Below are positions 1 to 5,479 of a stretch of DNA of 10,209 nt, in pieces (the stretch's first letter is position 1; each line of letters begins with the position of its first letter). The position numbers and the translations under genes are program-made. The stretch covers positions 28,394-38,602 of the forward strand of contig MU646348.1 of the NCBI GenBank assembly GCA_026770585.1, in the 5' to 3' direction. The notes beneath the pieces were generated by a model that had not been told where the DNA came from, did not search any database, and worked only from the letters and a program-made list of their open reading frames with translations. This stretch comes from Baffinella frigidus (lineage: Eukaryota > Cryptophyceae > Cryptomonadales > Baffinellaceae).

Positions 1-3
1 GGT

Positions 4-70
<67 letters not shown>

Positions 71-122
71 GGGTTGAGGGTTGATGGTTTGGGTTCAGGG
101 TTTCAGGTTTCTGGTTTTAGGG
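1..122 (+). repeat. Homogeneous GGGTTGA heptamer array
   Basis: Positions 1-70 are ten uninterrupted copies of the heptamer GGTTGAG. The run then slips by one G at about 71 and decays through GGGTTGA, GGTTTGG and GGGTTCAGG. The unit differs from the canonical TTTAGGG by one base. Identical copies of a variant heptamer suggest local amplification of the variant rather than independent point decay of telomeric DNA. Confidence 0.9.
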
Positions 123-316
123 TCGACGACAGTTCACAAGTGGAAATTCCCAATACACTTCTTGGTTTAAATTTTCTGCCGGGTTTTTTAGAATCGGGTA
201 AAAGCCCGGACGTGGAAAGGACGAGGAGTTGCTTTTCATCGGGGAGAGCACACTGATTTAGTACCGCGAAATGAAACGTCGCGTTTTAAAACTCCTACTT
301 GTGCCCTGGCGTGGTT
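123..316. other. Non-telomeric segment without a recognisable gene
   Basis: Unique sequence between telomeric DNA and the element at 317. A hairpin can form between 179-187 (CCGGGTTTT) and 200-209 (AAAAGCCCGG), with one bulged base. A tight hairpin, GCGTGG-TT-CCACGC, covers 309-322 and overlaps the left edge of the next element. An ATG at 271 opens 82 codons to 519, but that frame runs through the inverted-repeat element and into telomeric repeats, so I do not call a gene. Confidence 0.6.
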
Positions 317-508
317 CCACGCAAGAGTGCAAGGCTGATCTGGGAAAAAAGTCAGTTCACACGGAATTTGTACCAACTTTCCGAAATTTTGATTTTTCTC
401 TGGGGAGAATGTCCAATTATGAACTTTCAGAATTCGCTTATGAAATTTCAGAATACCCGGATTCCGGGGTGTCTCCTGTAAGCCAGTCAGCTCTACACTC
501 TTGCGTGG
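317..508. mobile_element. MITE-like inverted-repeat element, CCACGCAAGAGTG ends
   Basis: The left arm (317-343) starts CCACGCAAGAGTG. The right arm (483-508) read on the minus strand starts with the same 13 bases, then both continue with imperfect similarity (AGGCTGATCTGG against AGCTGACTGG). The enclosed ~140 bp is AT-richer than its surroundings and codes for nothing recognisable. Telomeric GGTTTAGGG starts directly outside the right end. TT lies on both outer sides and could be a short target duplication, but two bases are weak evidence. A segment at 5078-5091 (CCACGCCAGAGTGC) resembles one end and may be a solo terminus. Confidence 0.65.
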
Positions 509-620
509 TTAGGGTTTAGGGTTTGGGGTTTACGCGCTGATCTGTCGACGCAGTGAGGATGCAGACCTGGTATAGGGTTTAGGGTTTAGTACTTAGGGTT
601 GTTGGTTTAGGGTTTAGGGT
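509..620 (+). repeat. Decayed telomeric block with one GC-rich box
   Basis: TTTAGGG-type repeats flank a short non-telomeric insert at 530-572 that contains GGATGCAGACC, a partial copy of the box seen at 830-862. The last heptamers before 621 are intact and receive the next element. Confidence 0.8.
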
Positions 621-758
621 CCACACGGTGGGCTACGAACCTTTCATCGAAAGTCAACTTGCCTTGAGGCAATTAACTTTAAGGATTTTCTGGTACAATT
701 TGGTCACGTACCCCCCTGGAATCCAGGCCCAACGAAACCTTCGAAGCCCACCGTGTGG
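621..758. mobile_element. 138-bp MITE inserted in telomeric repeats
   Basis: The perfect 14-bp terminal inverted repeats CCACACGGTGGGCT lie at 621-634 and, inverted, at 745-758. Weaker pairing extends to about 26 bp. TAGGGT occurs immediately outside both ends. Removing the element and one TAGGGT leaves an unbroken heptamer series (GTTTAGGGTTTAGGGTTT), which is what a 6-bp target-site duplication predicts. The interior has no coding potential. The ends share CCACACG with the element at 4856-5034, so the two may be related. The superfamily is not identified. Confidence 0.8.
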
Positions 759-937
759 TAGGGTTTAGAGTTTAGGGTTTAAGGTTTAAGGTTTAGGATT
801 GATGGTTGATGGTTTAGGGTTTAAGGATTCGGATGCAGACCGCCTCCAGAACACCGTCGCTTTGGAGAGGGGGGTTGTTCGGTTGAGGGTTTAGGGGTTA
901 TGGTGTAGAGTTCAGAGGTTCGCGGGTGCAGGGTTTC
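759..937 (+). repeat. Segmental duplication, copy 1 (telomeric plus box)
   Basis: From about 781 to 937 this segment matches 1270-1419: a run of AAGGTTTAAGG heptamers, GATTGATGGTTGATGG, a box (830-862) containing CCGTCGCTTTGGAGAG, then GTGTAGAGTTCAGAGG and GGGTTTC. Offsets between the copies are 489 bp at the left and a constant 482 bp from 861 onward. Copy 1 is interrupted at its right end by the element at 938-1088, and the homology resumes at 1099. Confidence 0.8.
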
Positions 938-1088
938 ATCCGGGGACATGTTTGATTTAAACAAAAAATGGACTATCAAACCGGATGCTGGCCCTAATTA
1001 AATTTACTTGGGGCCCTAATTAACCGCCGTCTAACTCCTATGAACACATAGGGATCCGTTTTCTTCTAAATTAAACATGTCCCCGGAT
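938..1088. mobile_element. 151-bp MITE, TCCGGGGACATGTTT ends
   Basis: The left arm 939-959 and the inverted right arm 1067-1087 agree at 20 of 21 positions (TCCGGGGACATGTTT, then GATTTA or AATTTA). An extra A/T pair extends the repeat to 938 and 1088. Inside, GGCCCTAATTAA occurs twice in direct orientation (from about 992 and about 1012). The element interrupts a duplicated segment whose other copy (1270-1451) is uninterrupted here, with a net length difference of 148 bp. No clear target-site duplication is visible. Confidence 0.8.
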
Positions 1089-1672
1089 TAGGTTGAGGTT
1101 CGAGCGCGCCGTTCTCGGTGTGCGAAGAGGCTTTGCTCGGGTCAGGGGTTAAGGGTTAGGGTTTAGGTTTCAGGGGTTCGCTCCCACAAGCGGGTTCAGG
1201 TTTCAGGTTTGGGGTTTTGGGGGTTTAGCGTTTAAAGTTTAAAGTTTAAGGTCTAAGGTTTGAAGTTTTAAGGTTTAAGGTTTAGGAGTGATGGTTGATG
1301 GTTTAGGGTTGAGGGTTGAGGATGTATTCAGAACGCCGTCGCTTTGGAGAAGGGGGTTGTTAGGTTTAGGGTTTAGGGATAATGGTGTAGAGTTCAGAGG
1401 TTCGCGGTTGTAGGGTTTCGGATGCACACCGCCTCGAGCACGCCGTTCTCGTTGAGTTCTCACCCTAGAGCTTAGAGTTTAGGGTTCAGGGTTCAAGGTT
1501 TAGTGTTGAGGGTTTAGGGTTTTGGGTGTAGGGTTTGGGGACTAGGGTTCAGGGTGTAGGGTGTGGGGTTTAGGGTTTAGGGTTTAGGGTTTAGGGTTTA
1601 GGGTTGATGGTTAAGGGTGAAGGGTTTAGGGTTGAGGATGCACACCGCTTCGAGCACGTTGTGCGAAGAGGC
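1089..1672 (+). repeat. Decayed telomeric DNA with GC-rich boxes (duplication copy 2)
   Basis: Variant heptamers dominate, with five exact TTTAGGG units in a row at about 1567-1605. GC-rich boxes interrupt them at 1099-1135, 1319-1350, 1420-1451 and 1635-1672. They share GATGCACACCGC, TCGAGCACGCCGTTCTCG, TGTGCGAAGAGG and CCGTCGCTTTGGAGA in different combinations. 1270-1451 is the uninterrupted copy of the segment duplicated at 781-1117. A 62-codon minus-strand frame (1275-1463) is only reverse-read telomeric repeat (PKP, TLNPKP) and is not a gene. Confidence 0.8.
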
Positions 1673-2240
1673 GTTGTTCGTGGCTGCCCCTTCCGGATCC
1701 TCGCCTCCTAGTTTAGGGTCGAGGTTTAAGGGTGTAAGGGCCAATAACAGGAGACTGTGAGGTAAAAATCGTTGGCAGGAAAGTCCTGAGTGATAGATTC
1801 TCTGAGATGATGTTGTGCGAAGAGGGTTTGTTCGTGGCTGCCCCGTTTGCGTCCTCGCCTCCTAGTTTAGAGTCGAGGGTTCAAGGGCTCACAGGTCTTA
1901 GGTGTAGGGTTTGGGGTTTAGAAGAATCCACAACAGTAGTAGACTAATCCGGCGGTTTCTGGTTGTTCGTGGCTGCTCCTTCCGCGATTTCGCCTCCTAG
2001 TTTAGGGTGTAGGGTGCAAGGGCTCACAGGTCTGAGGTGTAGGGTTTAGGGTTTAAGGGCCCAAAACAGAAGACTAATCCGGCGGTTTCTGGTTGTTTGT
2101 GGCTACCCCGTCCGAAACCACACCTCCTAGTTTAGGGTCGAGGTTTGAGGGTGTAAGGGCCAATAACAGTAGACTCATCCGCGGTTTCTTGTTGTTTGTG
2201 GCTGCCCCGGCCAGATCCTCCTCGCCTGGTCTAGGGTCTA
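1673..2240 (+). repeat. Five-unit tandem repeat, ~98-155 bp units
   Basis: Units begin near 1673, 1828, 1963, 2093 and 2191. Each starts with GTTGTTYGTGGCTGCCCC, continues through TCGCCTCCTAGTTTAG, a few telomere-like heptamers and GGGCCAATAACAG or a variant, and closes with AGACTAATCCGGCGGTTTCT. Length differences come from the number of heptamers and from a unique insert in unit 1 (about 1757-1827). The segment AGACTAATC...CTAGT is homologous to the core of the array at 3035-3690. No coding sequence is apparent. Confidence 0.85.
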
Positions 2241-2335
2241 GGGTCTAGGGTTTAGGGTTTTAGGGAGAACACCCTGTGCCTGGAACCCAAAACACCCAAG
2301 CCCTAAACCGCAATCCCTCGAACCGAACCCCAATC
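2222..2335. repeat. Head-to-head telomeric polarity switch
   Basis: GGGTCTAGGGTTTAGGG-type repeats on + end near 2264. After about 20 bp, C-strand repeats (GGAACCC, ACACCC, CCCTAAACC, ACCCC) run from 2282 to 2332. The two halves can pair as an imperfect hairpin. Such a junction may record end-to-end fusion, a foldback or an inversion. Confidence 0.7.
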
Positions 2336-2499
2336 TCATCCGGACGAGTATTCATCATGAATACGATTTTGATGTATCTTAAGGGGTAAAAATAAGACAG
2401 TCGTCTATTTCAACTTCATTTAGAGCCGTAAGATACACCAAAATCGGATCGGAGATCCTCGAAATCGTATTTATCACGAATACTTGACGGGATTAAATC
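2332..2499. mobile_element. 168-bp inverted-repeat element, AATCTCATCC ends
   Basis: Left arm 2332-2371 and inverted right arm 2460-2499 agree at about 30 of 40 positions without gaps. An inner pair, 2365-2381 (GATTTTGATGTATCTTA) and 2429-2445, agrees at 16 of 17. Near the left end lies a compact palindrome, GTATTCAT-C-ATGAATAC (2349-2365), with a decayed counterpart near the right end. The outermost bases (AATCTCATCCGGA on the left, GATTTAATCC inverted on the right) resemble those of 5184-5332, so it probably belongs to the same superfamily. AATCCCTCRAACCG lies near both ends (2312-2325, 2496-2509). This could be a target duplication or chance, because the left copy is within telomeric DNA. 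Confidence 0.7.
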
Positions 2500-2561
2500 C
2501 CTCAAACCGTGTAGCCCTTGAACATTTGATTCACCTGCTGCGTGCAATTGAGCCCTCGTAA
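2500..2561. other. Short spacer, nothing recognised
   Basis: Non-repetitive sequence between two inverted-repeat elements. It contains ATTCACCTGCTGCGTGC, which resembles the TCACCTGCTGCAGAGC segment of the array at 3035-3690 (near 3609-3624), so it may be a fragment of that repeat. Confidence 0.4.
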
Positions 2562-2709
2562 TTTCATCTCGGAAGATAACTGAATCAGTTCCCTAATTAG
2601 CGTTTTCATTCAATTAGGAGGCCTAATTAAATTTTCCATGCCCTAACTAATTTCTCCTGTTCGACCTCCTATTGAAAAGGAACTGATTCAGTTATCTTCC
2701 GAAGTGAAA
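2562..2709. mobile_element. 148-bp MITE with perfect 24-bp terminal repeats
   Basis: 2569-2592 (starting TCGGAAGATAACTG) and 2679-2702 are perfect inverted repeats of 24 bp. With TTTCA and its complement outside, pairing extends to 2562 and 2709. The intact arms suggest recent activity or selection on structure. The outer sequence AATTTCATCTCGGAAGATAAC parallels the ends of 4616-4764 and 5184-5332 (AATCTCATCTCGGACCATACC). The interior is AT-rich with CCTAATTA repeated in both orientations. No open frame of note lies inside. Confidence 0.85.
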
Positions 2710-2886
2710 CTGTTGTCTCGGTTATCGGGACCGCGGGTGCAGGGTCCAAGAACGGGTCAATGGTTCCAAGAACGGGCCTGCAATACCCCACCGAAGAGCC
2801 CTGCGTGGCCCGTGCTCCCTGCCCTGCCTCCCGTACCAGAGATTAACCGATATTTCCACCGGATTATCGGACCGACGGAAATCTCC
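2710..2886. other. Spacer with a 20-bp direct repeat and a small hairpin
   Basis: TCCAAGAACGGG occurs at 2745-2756 and 2765-2776, a 20-bp period. CCGATA (2847-2852) pairs with TATCGG (2865-2870). 2710-2745 (TGTTGTCTCGG...GGACCGCGGGTGCAGGGTC) is related to 3399-3442. A 95-codon frame starting at a GTG (2704-2991) crosses two elements and shows no domain, so I do not call it. Confidence 0.5.
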
Positions 2887-3033
2887 CTCCCACTTAGCAG
2901 CCACCGAGGGCTTCACGGATACAGTCCATCTCAACGATTTTTACTGGAATCTTATCCATTGCACTGGATTCCAACCGGAATTTTGCCATGATTTTGAAGG
3001 CGAAAAGGACCTCGGCCGCTGCTAAGTGAGGAG
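2887..3033. mobile_element. 147-bp MITE, CTCCCACTTAGCAGC ends
   Basis: Left arm 2887-2909 (CTCCCACTTAGCAGC, CACCGAGG) pairs with right arm 3010-3033, with about four differences including one indel. The interior is non-coding and includes a direct near-repeat (ACTGGAATCTTATCC, ACTGGATTCCAACC). No convincing target duplication is visible. The ends match no other element in the window. Confidence 0.7.
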
Positions 3034-3034
3034 T

Positions 3035-3690
3035 AGACCTACTCCCGCCCCTAGGTCGAACTTTTCTTGGATCAGTTGCATGCCTTTGATCGAATCCTTC
3101 TCATGGTGCCATAACGGTAGACTAATCACGCGGTTTCTGGTACCAGTCACGTCCGGATAACGCATCTTCCTAGTACAAAACCGGCCGGGATGAGTCACCT
3201 GCTCCCGCCCCGAAGTCAGCCTTCTCCTGGATACGCTGTAGACTAATCACGCAGTTTCTGGTACCAGTCACGTCCAGATAACGCATCTTCCTAGTGCAAA
3301 ACTATATTATTCAATCACCTGATGCAGAGCCCCCGAGGTCGAACTTTTCTTGGATCAGTTTCCATCAGCCTGCTACCTGCAATCTAACAAGCGTAATTGT
3401 TGTCCCGGGTTCGAGGTTGACAGGACCGCAGGTGTAGGGTCTGGGGAGTTGACCTACTCCCGCCCCGAGGTCGAACTTTGCTTGGATCAACTGCATGCTC
3501 TTGATCGAGTTATTCTTATTGTGCCATAACGGTAGACTAATCACGCAGTTTCTGGTACCAGTCACGTCCAGATAACGCATCTTCCTGGTACCAAACCAAT
3601 ATTATTTAGTCACCTGCTGCAGAGCTCCCGAGGTCGAACTTTTCTTGGATCAGTTGCATGCTCTTGATCGAGTCGTCGTGTGCTACCCAC
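3035..3690 (+). repeat. Irregular tandem array sharing a 55-bp core
   Basis: Two modules alternate. Module 1 (ACCTACTCCCGCCCCGAGG, TCGAACTTTTCTTGGATC, CATGCTCTTGATCGAG) is at about 3037, 3208 (diverged), 3330, 3454 and 3627. Module 2, the core, is at 3117-3171, 3238-3292 and 3532-3586: GTAGACTAATCACGC, GTTTCTGGTACCAGTC, GATAACGCATCTTCCT. Core copies differ at only a few positions. Between them are TCACCTGCTGCAGAGC-type joints and a telomere-like remnant at 3432-3448. The core is homologous to parts of 1939-2229 and to 7521-7574. I see no protein gene. Confidence 0.85.
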
Positions 3691-3710
3691 CTGCAAACAA
3701 AACACCACAC

Positions 3711-3840
3711 CCCGCATTTAGCCCCCCAAAACAAACACCCCGCATTTAGCCCCCCAAAACAAAAAACCCGCATTTAGCCCCCGAAACCAACACCCCGCGT
3801 TTAGCCCCCGAAAGTTCGGACCATCCACCCCGCGTTTAGA
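3711..3840 (+). repeat. 28-bp minisatellite (CCCGCATTTAGCCCCC)
   Basis: Five units start at 3711, 3739, 3767, 3794 and 3829 (spacings 28, 28, 27, 35). Each has CCCGCRTTTAGCCCCC followed by an A-rich spacer. A sixth unit is at 4138-4153, beyond an interrupting segment. The minus-strand frame here (GLNAG repeats) only reflects the minisatellite. Confidence 0.9.
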
Positions 3841-4137
3841 ACCCAAAAAAACTTCTTCTTCTTCTTTATTTCTCTCGATGCAGGTTCTAGATAGGCCCTT
3901 CAGCCTTGAGTTGTGATACAATAGTCTATGCGCCTTATCATGCAAAACGCTTACGTTAACGGAGTAGTAACTTTGGTACAAAATCTATAATGGAAAACAT
4001 TCTTGGGCTTTAAAAGTCCTGAAATCGCTTAAAATCGTTTTAGAGCTGGTAAGCCCACGTTAACGAGGGACTTAAGGGGTCCGTTAACGTAAGCTTTTCG
4101 CATTACTTAACGAACGAGCCCGCCTCGGGACAACCAC
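3841..4137. other. Segment interrupting the minisatellite
   Basis: About 300 bp of unique, AT-richer DNA separates unit 5 from unit 6 of the 28-bp minisatellite. It begins with a CTT microsatellite (3851-3867) and contains the inverted-repeat element 3941-4102. I recognise no gene in it. Confidence 0.6.
3941..4102. mobile_element. 162-bp inverted-repeat element, TGCAAAACGCTTACG ends
   Basis: 3941-3962 (TGCAAAACGCTTACGTTAAC, then GG) pairs with 4081-4102 at 20 of 22 positions. GTTAACG occurs once more inside (4059-4065). TCATGCAAAA before the arm recurs at 4379-4388, just outside the element at 4388-4552, so the two may share an origin or a target preference. It carries no open frame. Confidence 0.7.
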
Positions 4138-4156
4138 CCCGCGTTTAGCCCCCAAA

Positions 4157-4387
4157 TTTTAGATCTCTGTATCTGGGGTGATCACGTCGGAGTTCCCCAC
4201 TCTACCCACACAGCCGTGTCGCGTATGTTAATAGGGTAACGGCCTGAAAATGGGGTGGTTAGGCCTACGGAATTGCCTAGGACCTCCTACCGTAGGCCGA
4301 GACTTTTTGGTCCTAGGATCCCTCGGCCCACACAGTCGTGCGTACGTCCGAGATCGAGCATTTGACTTGACAGCGAAGTCATGCAAA
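4157..4387. other. Unique segment rich in small inverted repeats
   Basis: A 9-bp stem, GGCCTACGG (4262-4270) with CCGTAGGCC (4290-4298), encloses CCTAGGACCT, a 10-mer found twice more at 7464-7484. TGGGG/CCCCA can pair across about 4173-4198. CCGTGTCGCGTATG at 4214-4227 recurs in variant form at about 4336-4346 and 4589-4602. 4341-4382 is the unoccupied paralogue of the site holding the element at 4616-4764. Overlapping open frames on both strands (4228-4456) carry no recognisable domain and I do not call them. Confidence 0.5.
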
Positions 4388-4552
4388 AAGCTTTCACGCG
4401 TGGGCACCTTAAGGTGCTCACTCGTAGGCACCTTGGACCCTCTAAAAATATTTTAAGGGAAATTTCAGTGTAGTAAAGTGGTGTCACGTCCGGAAGGAGC
4501 TCACGCGTGAGCTCCTTCTCAGGGCTGGCAAGGTACTCACGCGTGAAAGCTT
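4388..4552. mobile_element. 165-bp inverted-repeat element with nested palindromes
   Basis: Arms 4388-4410 (AAGCTTTCACGCGTG, then GGCACCTT) and 4530-4552 agree at 21 of 23 positions. Inside are a perfect 14-bp palindrome, GCACCTTAAGGTGC (4404-4417), and a perfect 26-bp palindrome at 4493-4518 whose half-site is GAAGGAGCTCACG. CACGCGTG occurs three times: once in each arm and once at the centre of the 26-bp palindrome. Exact ends and target duplication are not resolved. Confidence 0.7.
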
Positions 4553-4582
4553 GTGGTGTTAGAAGGCCAATTTCTGAGCTGG

Positions 4583-4598
4583 CGCGACACGTGTCGCG
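4583..4598. repeat. Perfect 16-bp palindrome CGCGACACGTGTCGCG
   Basis: The 16 bases read identically on both strands. They lie just left of the element at 4616-4764. With no loop, this suits a cruciform or a dimeric protein site, but the function is unknown. Confidence 0.8.
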
Positions 4599-4615
4599 TA
4601 TGTCCGAGATCGAGC

Positions 4616-4764
4616 AATCTAATTTCGGAGCATACCGGAATCTGTCCACATGAAAAGGCGTAAGATAGCATCATCGTATGCCTAAAATAGCATTTACACC
4701 CTTATCTTCGGCGTCGGAAGCCTAAGATAGCGGGACAGAATCTGTCGTGTTCCGGAATGAAATT
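4616..4764. mobile_element. MITE family A, copy 1 (AATCTAATTTCGG ends)
   Basis: The outer ~33 bp are imperfect inverted repeats: AATCTAATTTCGG...GGAATCTGTCC on the left, AATTTCATTCCGG...AGATTCTGTCC inverted on the right. The interior holds three direct copies of a 12-mer GCSTAARATAGC (4658, 4680, 4720) and CACCCTTATCTTCGGCG. Copy 2 is 5184-5332 and a reverse-oriented copy is 7292-7428. The flanks CGTATGTCCGAGATCGAGCA (4597-4616) and TTGACTTGACAGC (4763 onward) are joined directly at 4341-4382, which places the ends within about 3 bp. No protein is encoded, so transposition would need an enzyme from elsewhere. Confidence 0.85.
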
Positions 4765-4855
4765 GACTTGACAGCATAAGTCATTTCCCGGGCTAGGTGT
4801 CCTGTAAACTGGGTTGATTGAAAAATAGAAGAAACTGCACACATCAAAGGAGACA
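4765..4855. other. Spacer between two elements
   Basis: It begins with the right flank of the 4616-4764 insertion, in which GACTT and AAGTC can pair around GACAGCAT. The same small stem occurs in the unoccupied site (4364-4380). Nothing else is recognised. Confidence 0.4.
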
Positions 4856-5034
4856 CCACACGAGGCTACCCATGCGAACAGAATTAAACGGACTTTTAAA
4901 GTTTTGTGGGCAAATGATCACGTTTCCGCCCGCTGAGCGGTCGGACCTGTGTAAAGTCGCTGCTTTTCATCTGAAAATTACTACACACGTTTACAATCGA
5001 CATTTATTCTGTTCGCATAGGTAGCCTCGTGTGG
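4856..5034. mobile_element. 179-bp MITE with 29-bp terminal repeats
   Basis: 4856-4884 (CCACACGAGGCTACC, then CATGCGAACAGAAT on the left) and 5006-5034 inverted agree at 28 of 29 positions. The ~120 bp interior has no recognisable protein. Short frames on both strands overlap the arms and I treat them as chance. CA lies just outside both ends, too short to count as a firm target duplication. The first bases CCACACG match the element at 621-758. A fragment at 8016-8028 (CTCGTGTGGTACCGC, against CTCGTGTGGCACCGC at 5026-5040) may be a solo end with its flank. Confidence 0.85.
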
Positions 5035-5183
5035 CACCGCGCAGCGTGGGTAAGCCCGCTGCTGCATCATTCCACGCCAGAGTGCTGGAAGCGTCGCCAA
5101 ATGTCAATTCCCCGAAGGAACCAGGTGGATTTGTTGACTTTTGGCCAATTTTGGCGTTCTTCAGGGGAGCTACCTCCTCCAGC
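5035..5183. other. Spacer with possible solo element end
   Basis: CCACGCCAGAGTGC at 5078-5091 resembles the terminus of the element at 317-508, without a matching opposite end nearby. GCGTGG (5043-5048) can pair with CCACGC (5078-5083). Frames of 66-83 codons cross this segment on both strands but run into the adjoining elements, and none shows a domain. Confidence 0.4.
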
Positions 5184-5332
5184 AATCTCATCTCGGACCA
5201 TACCAGAATCTGTCCTGATAAAAAGGCGTAAGATAGCATCATTTGATGCCTAAAATAGCATATACACCCTTGTCTTCCGCGTGGGGAGCCTAAGATAGCG
5301 GGACAGATTCTGTCTTGGTCCGAAATTAAATC
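5184..5332. mobile_element. MITE family A, copy 2 (AATCTCATCTCGG ends)
   Basis: Nearly collinear with 4616-4764 and in the same orientation: AATCTCATCTCGGACC, AGAATCTGTCC, GGCGTAAGATAGCATC, ATGCCTAAAATAGCAT, ACACCCTTGTCTTC, GCCTAAGATAGCGGGACAG. Differences are scattered substitutions and small indels. The right end inverted reads GATTTAATTTCGG. Both copies are preceded by GCA and followed by TGAC within a few bases, which suggests a target preference or a shared ancestral flank. Confidence 0.85.
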
Positions 5333-5460
5333 TGACGTGGTGCAGGATCAACTCGAGGTGTTTGGGTGTTTCGTTTGACTCAACAACCCAAACCCAGGCG
5401 CCTCAACCCTACACCCCCGACCCTAGACCCCAGACCCTAGACCCTAAACCAAAAACCTAA
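5333..5460 (-). repeat. C-strand telomeric block with a hairpin
   Basis: TTTGGGT (5361-5367) pairs with ACCCAAA (5386-5392). From 5402 the + strand reads CAACCCTACACCCCCGACCCTAG-type repeats to about 5455, so the G-rich strand is on minus here, opposite to most of the window. Confidence 0.75.
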
Positions 5461-5479
5461 TACCGTTTTCTGGTGCGAG

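Noticed and set aside
59-256. 65-codon + frame starting in the heptamer array
   Set aside because: It starts at a TTG inside telomeric repeats. The remainder is short and shows no domain.
1275-1463. Minus-strand frame rich in NPKP
   Set aside because: It is the direct translation of C-strand telomeric heptamers.
2704-2991. 95-codon + frame and a 70-codon frame on the opposite strand
   Set aside because: The + frame starts at a GTG within an element's terminal repeat and runs into another element. Both are more likely chance.
3408-3417. GGGTTCGAGG, resembling a tRNA B box
   Set aside because: No matching A box, cloverleaf stems or anticodon arm can be drawn around it.
3365-3580. 71-codon minus-strand frame
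   Set aside because: It lies wholly within repeat modules whose other copies do not preserve the frame.
3718-3981. 87-codon minus-strand frame with GLNAG repeats
   Set aside because: It is the reverse reading of the 28-bp minisatellite joined to unrelated DNA.
4037-4047. GTTTTAGAGCT, identical to the start of a well-known CRISPR repeat
   Set aside because: It is an isolated 11-mer inside a eukaryotic inverted-repeat element, with no repeat-spacer array or cas gene.
4287-4649. 120-codon minus-strand frame, the longest in the window
   Set aside because: It crosses an entire palindromic element, its flanks and part of a second element. Composition and order show no domain, and a competing frame is open on the other strand.
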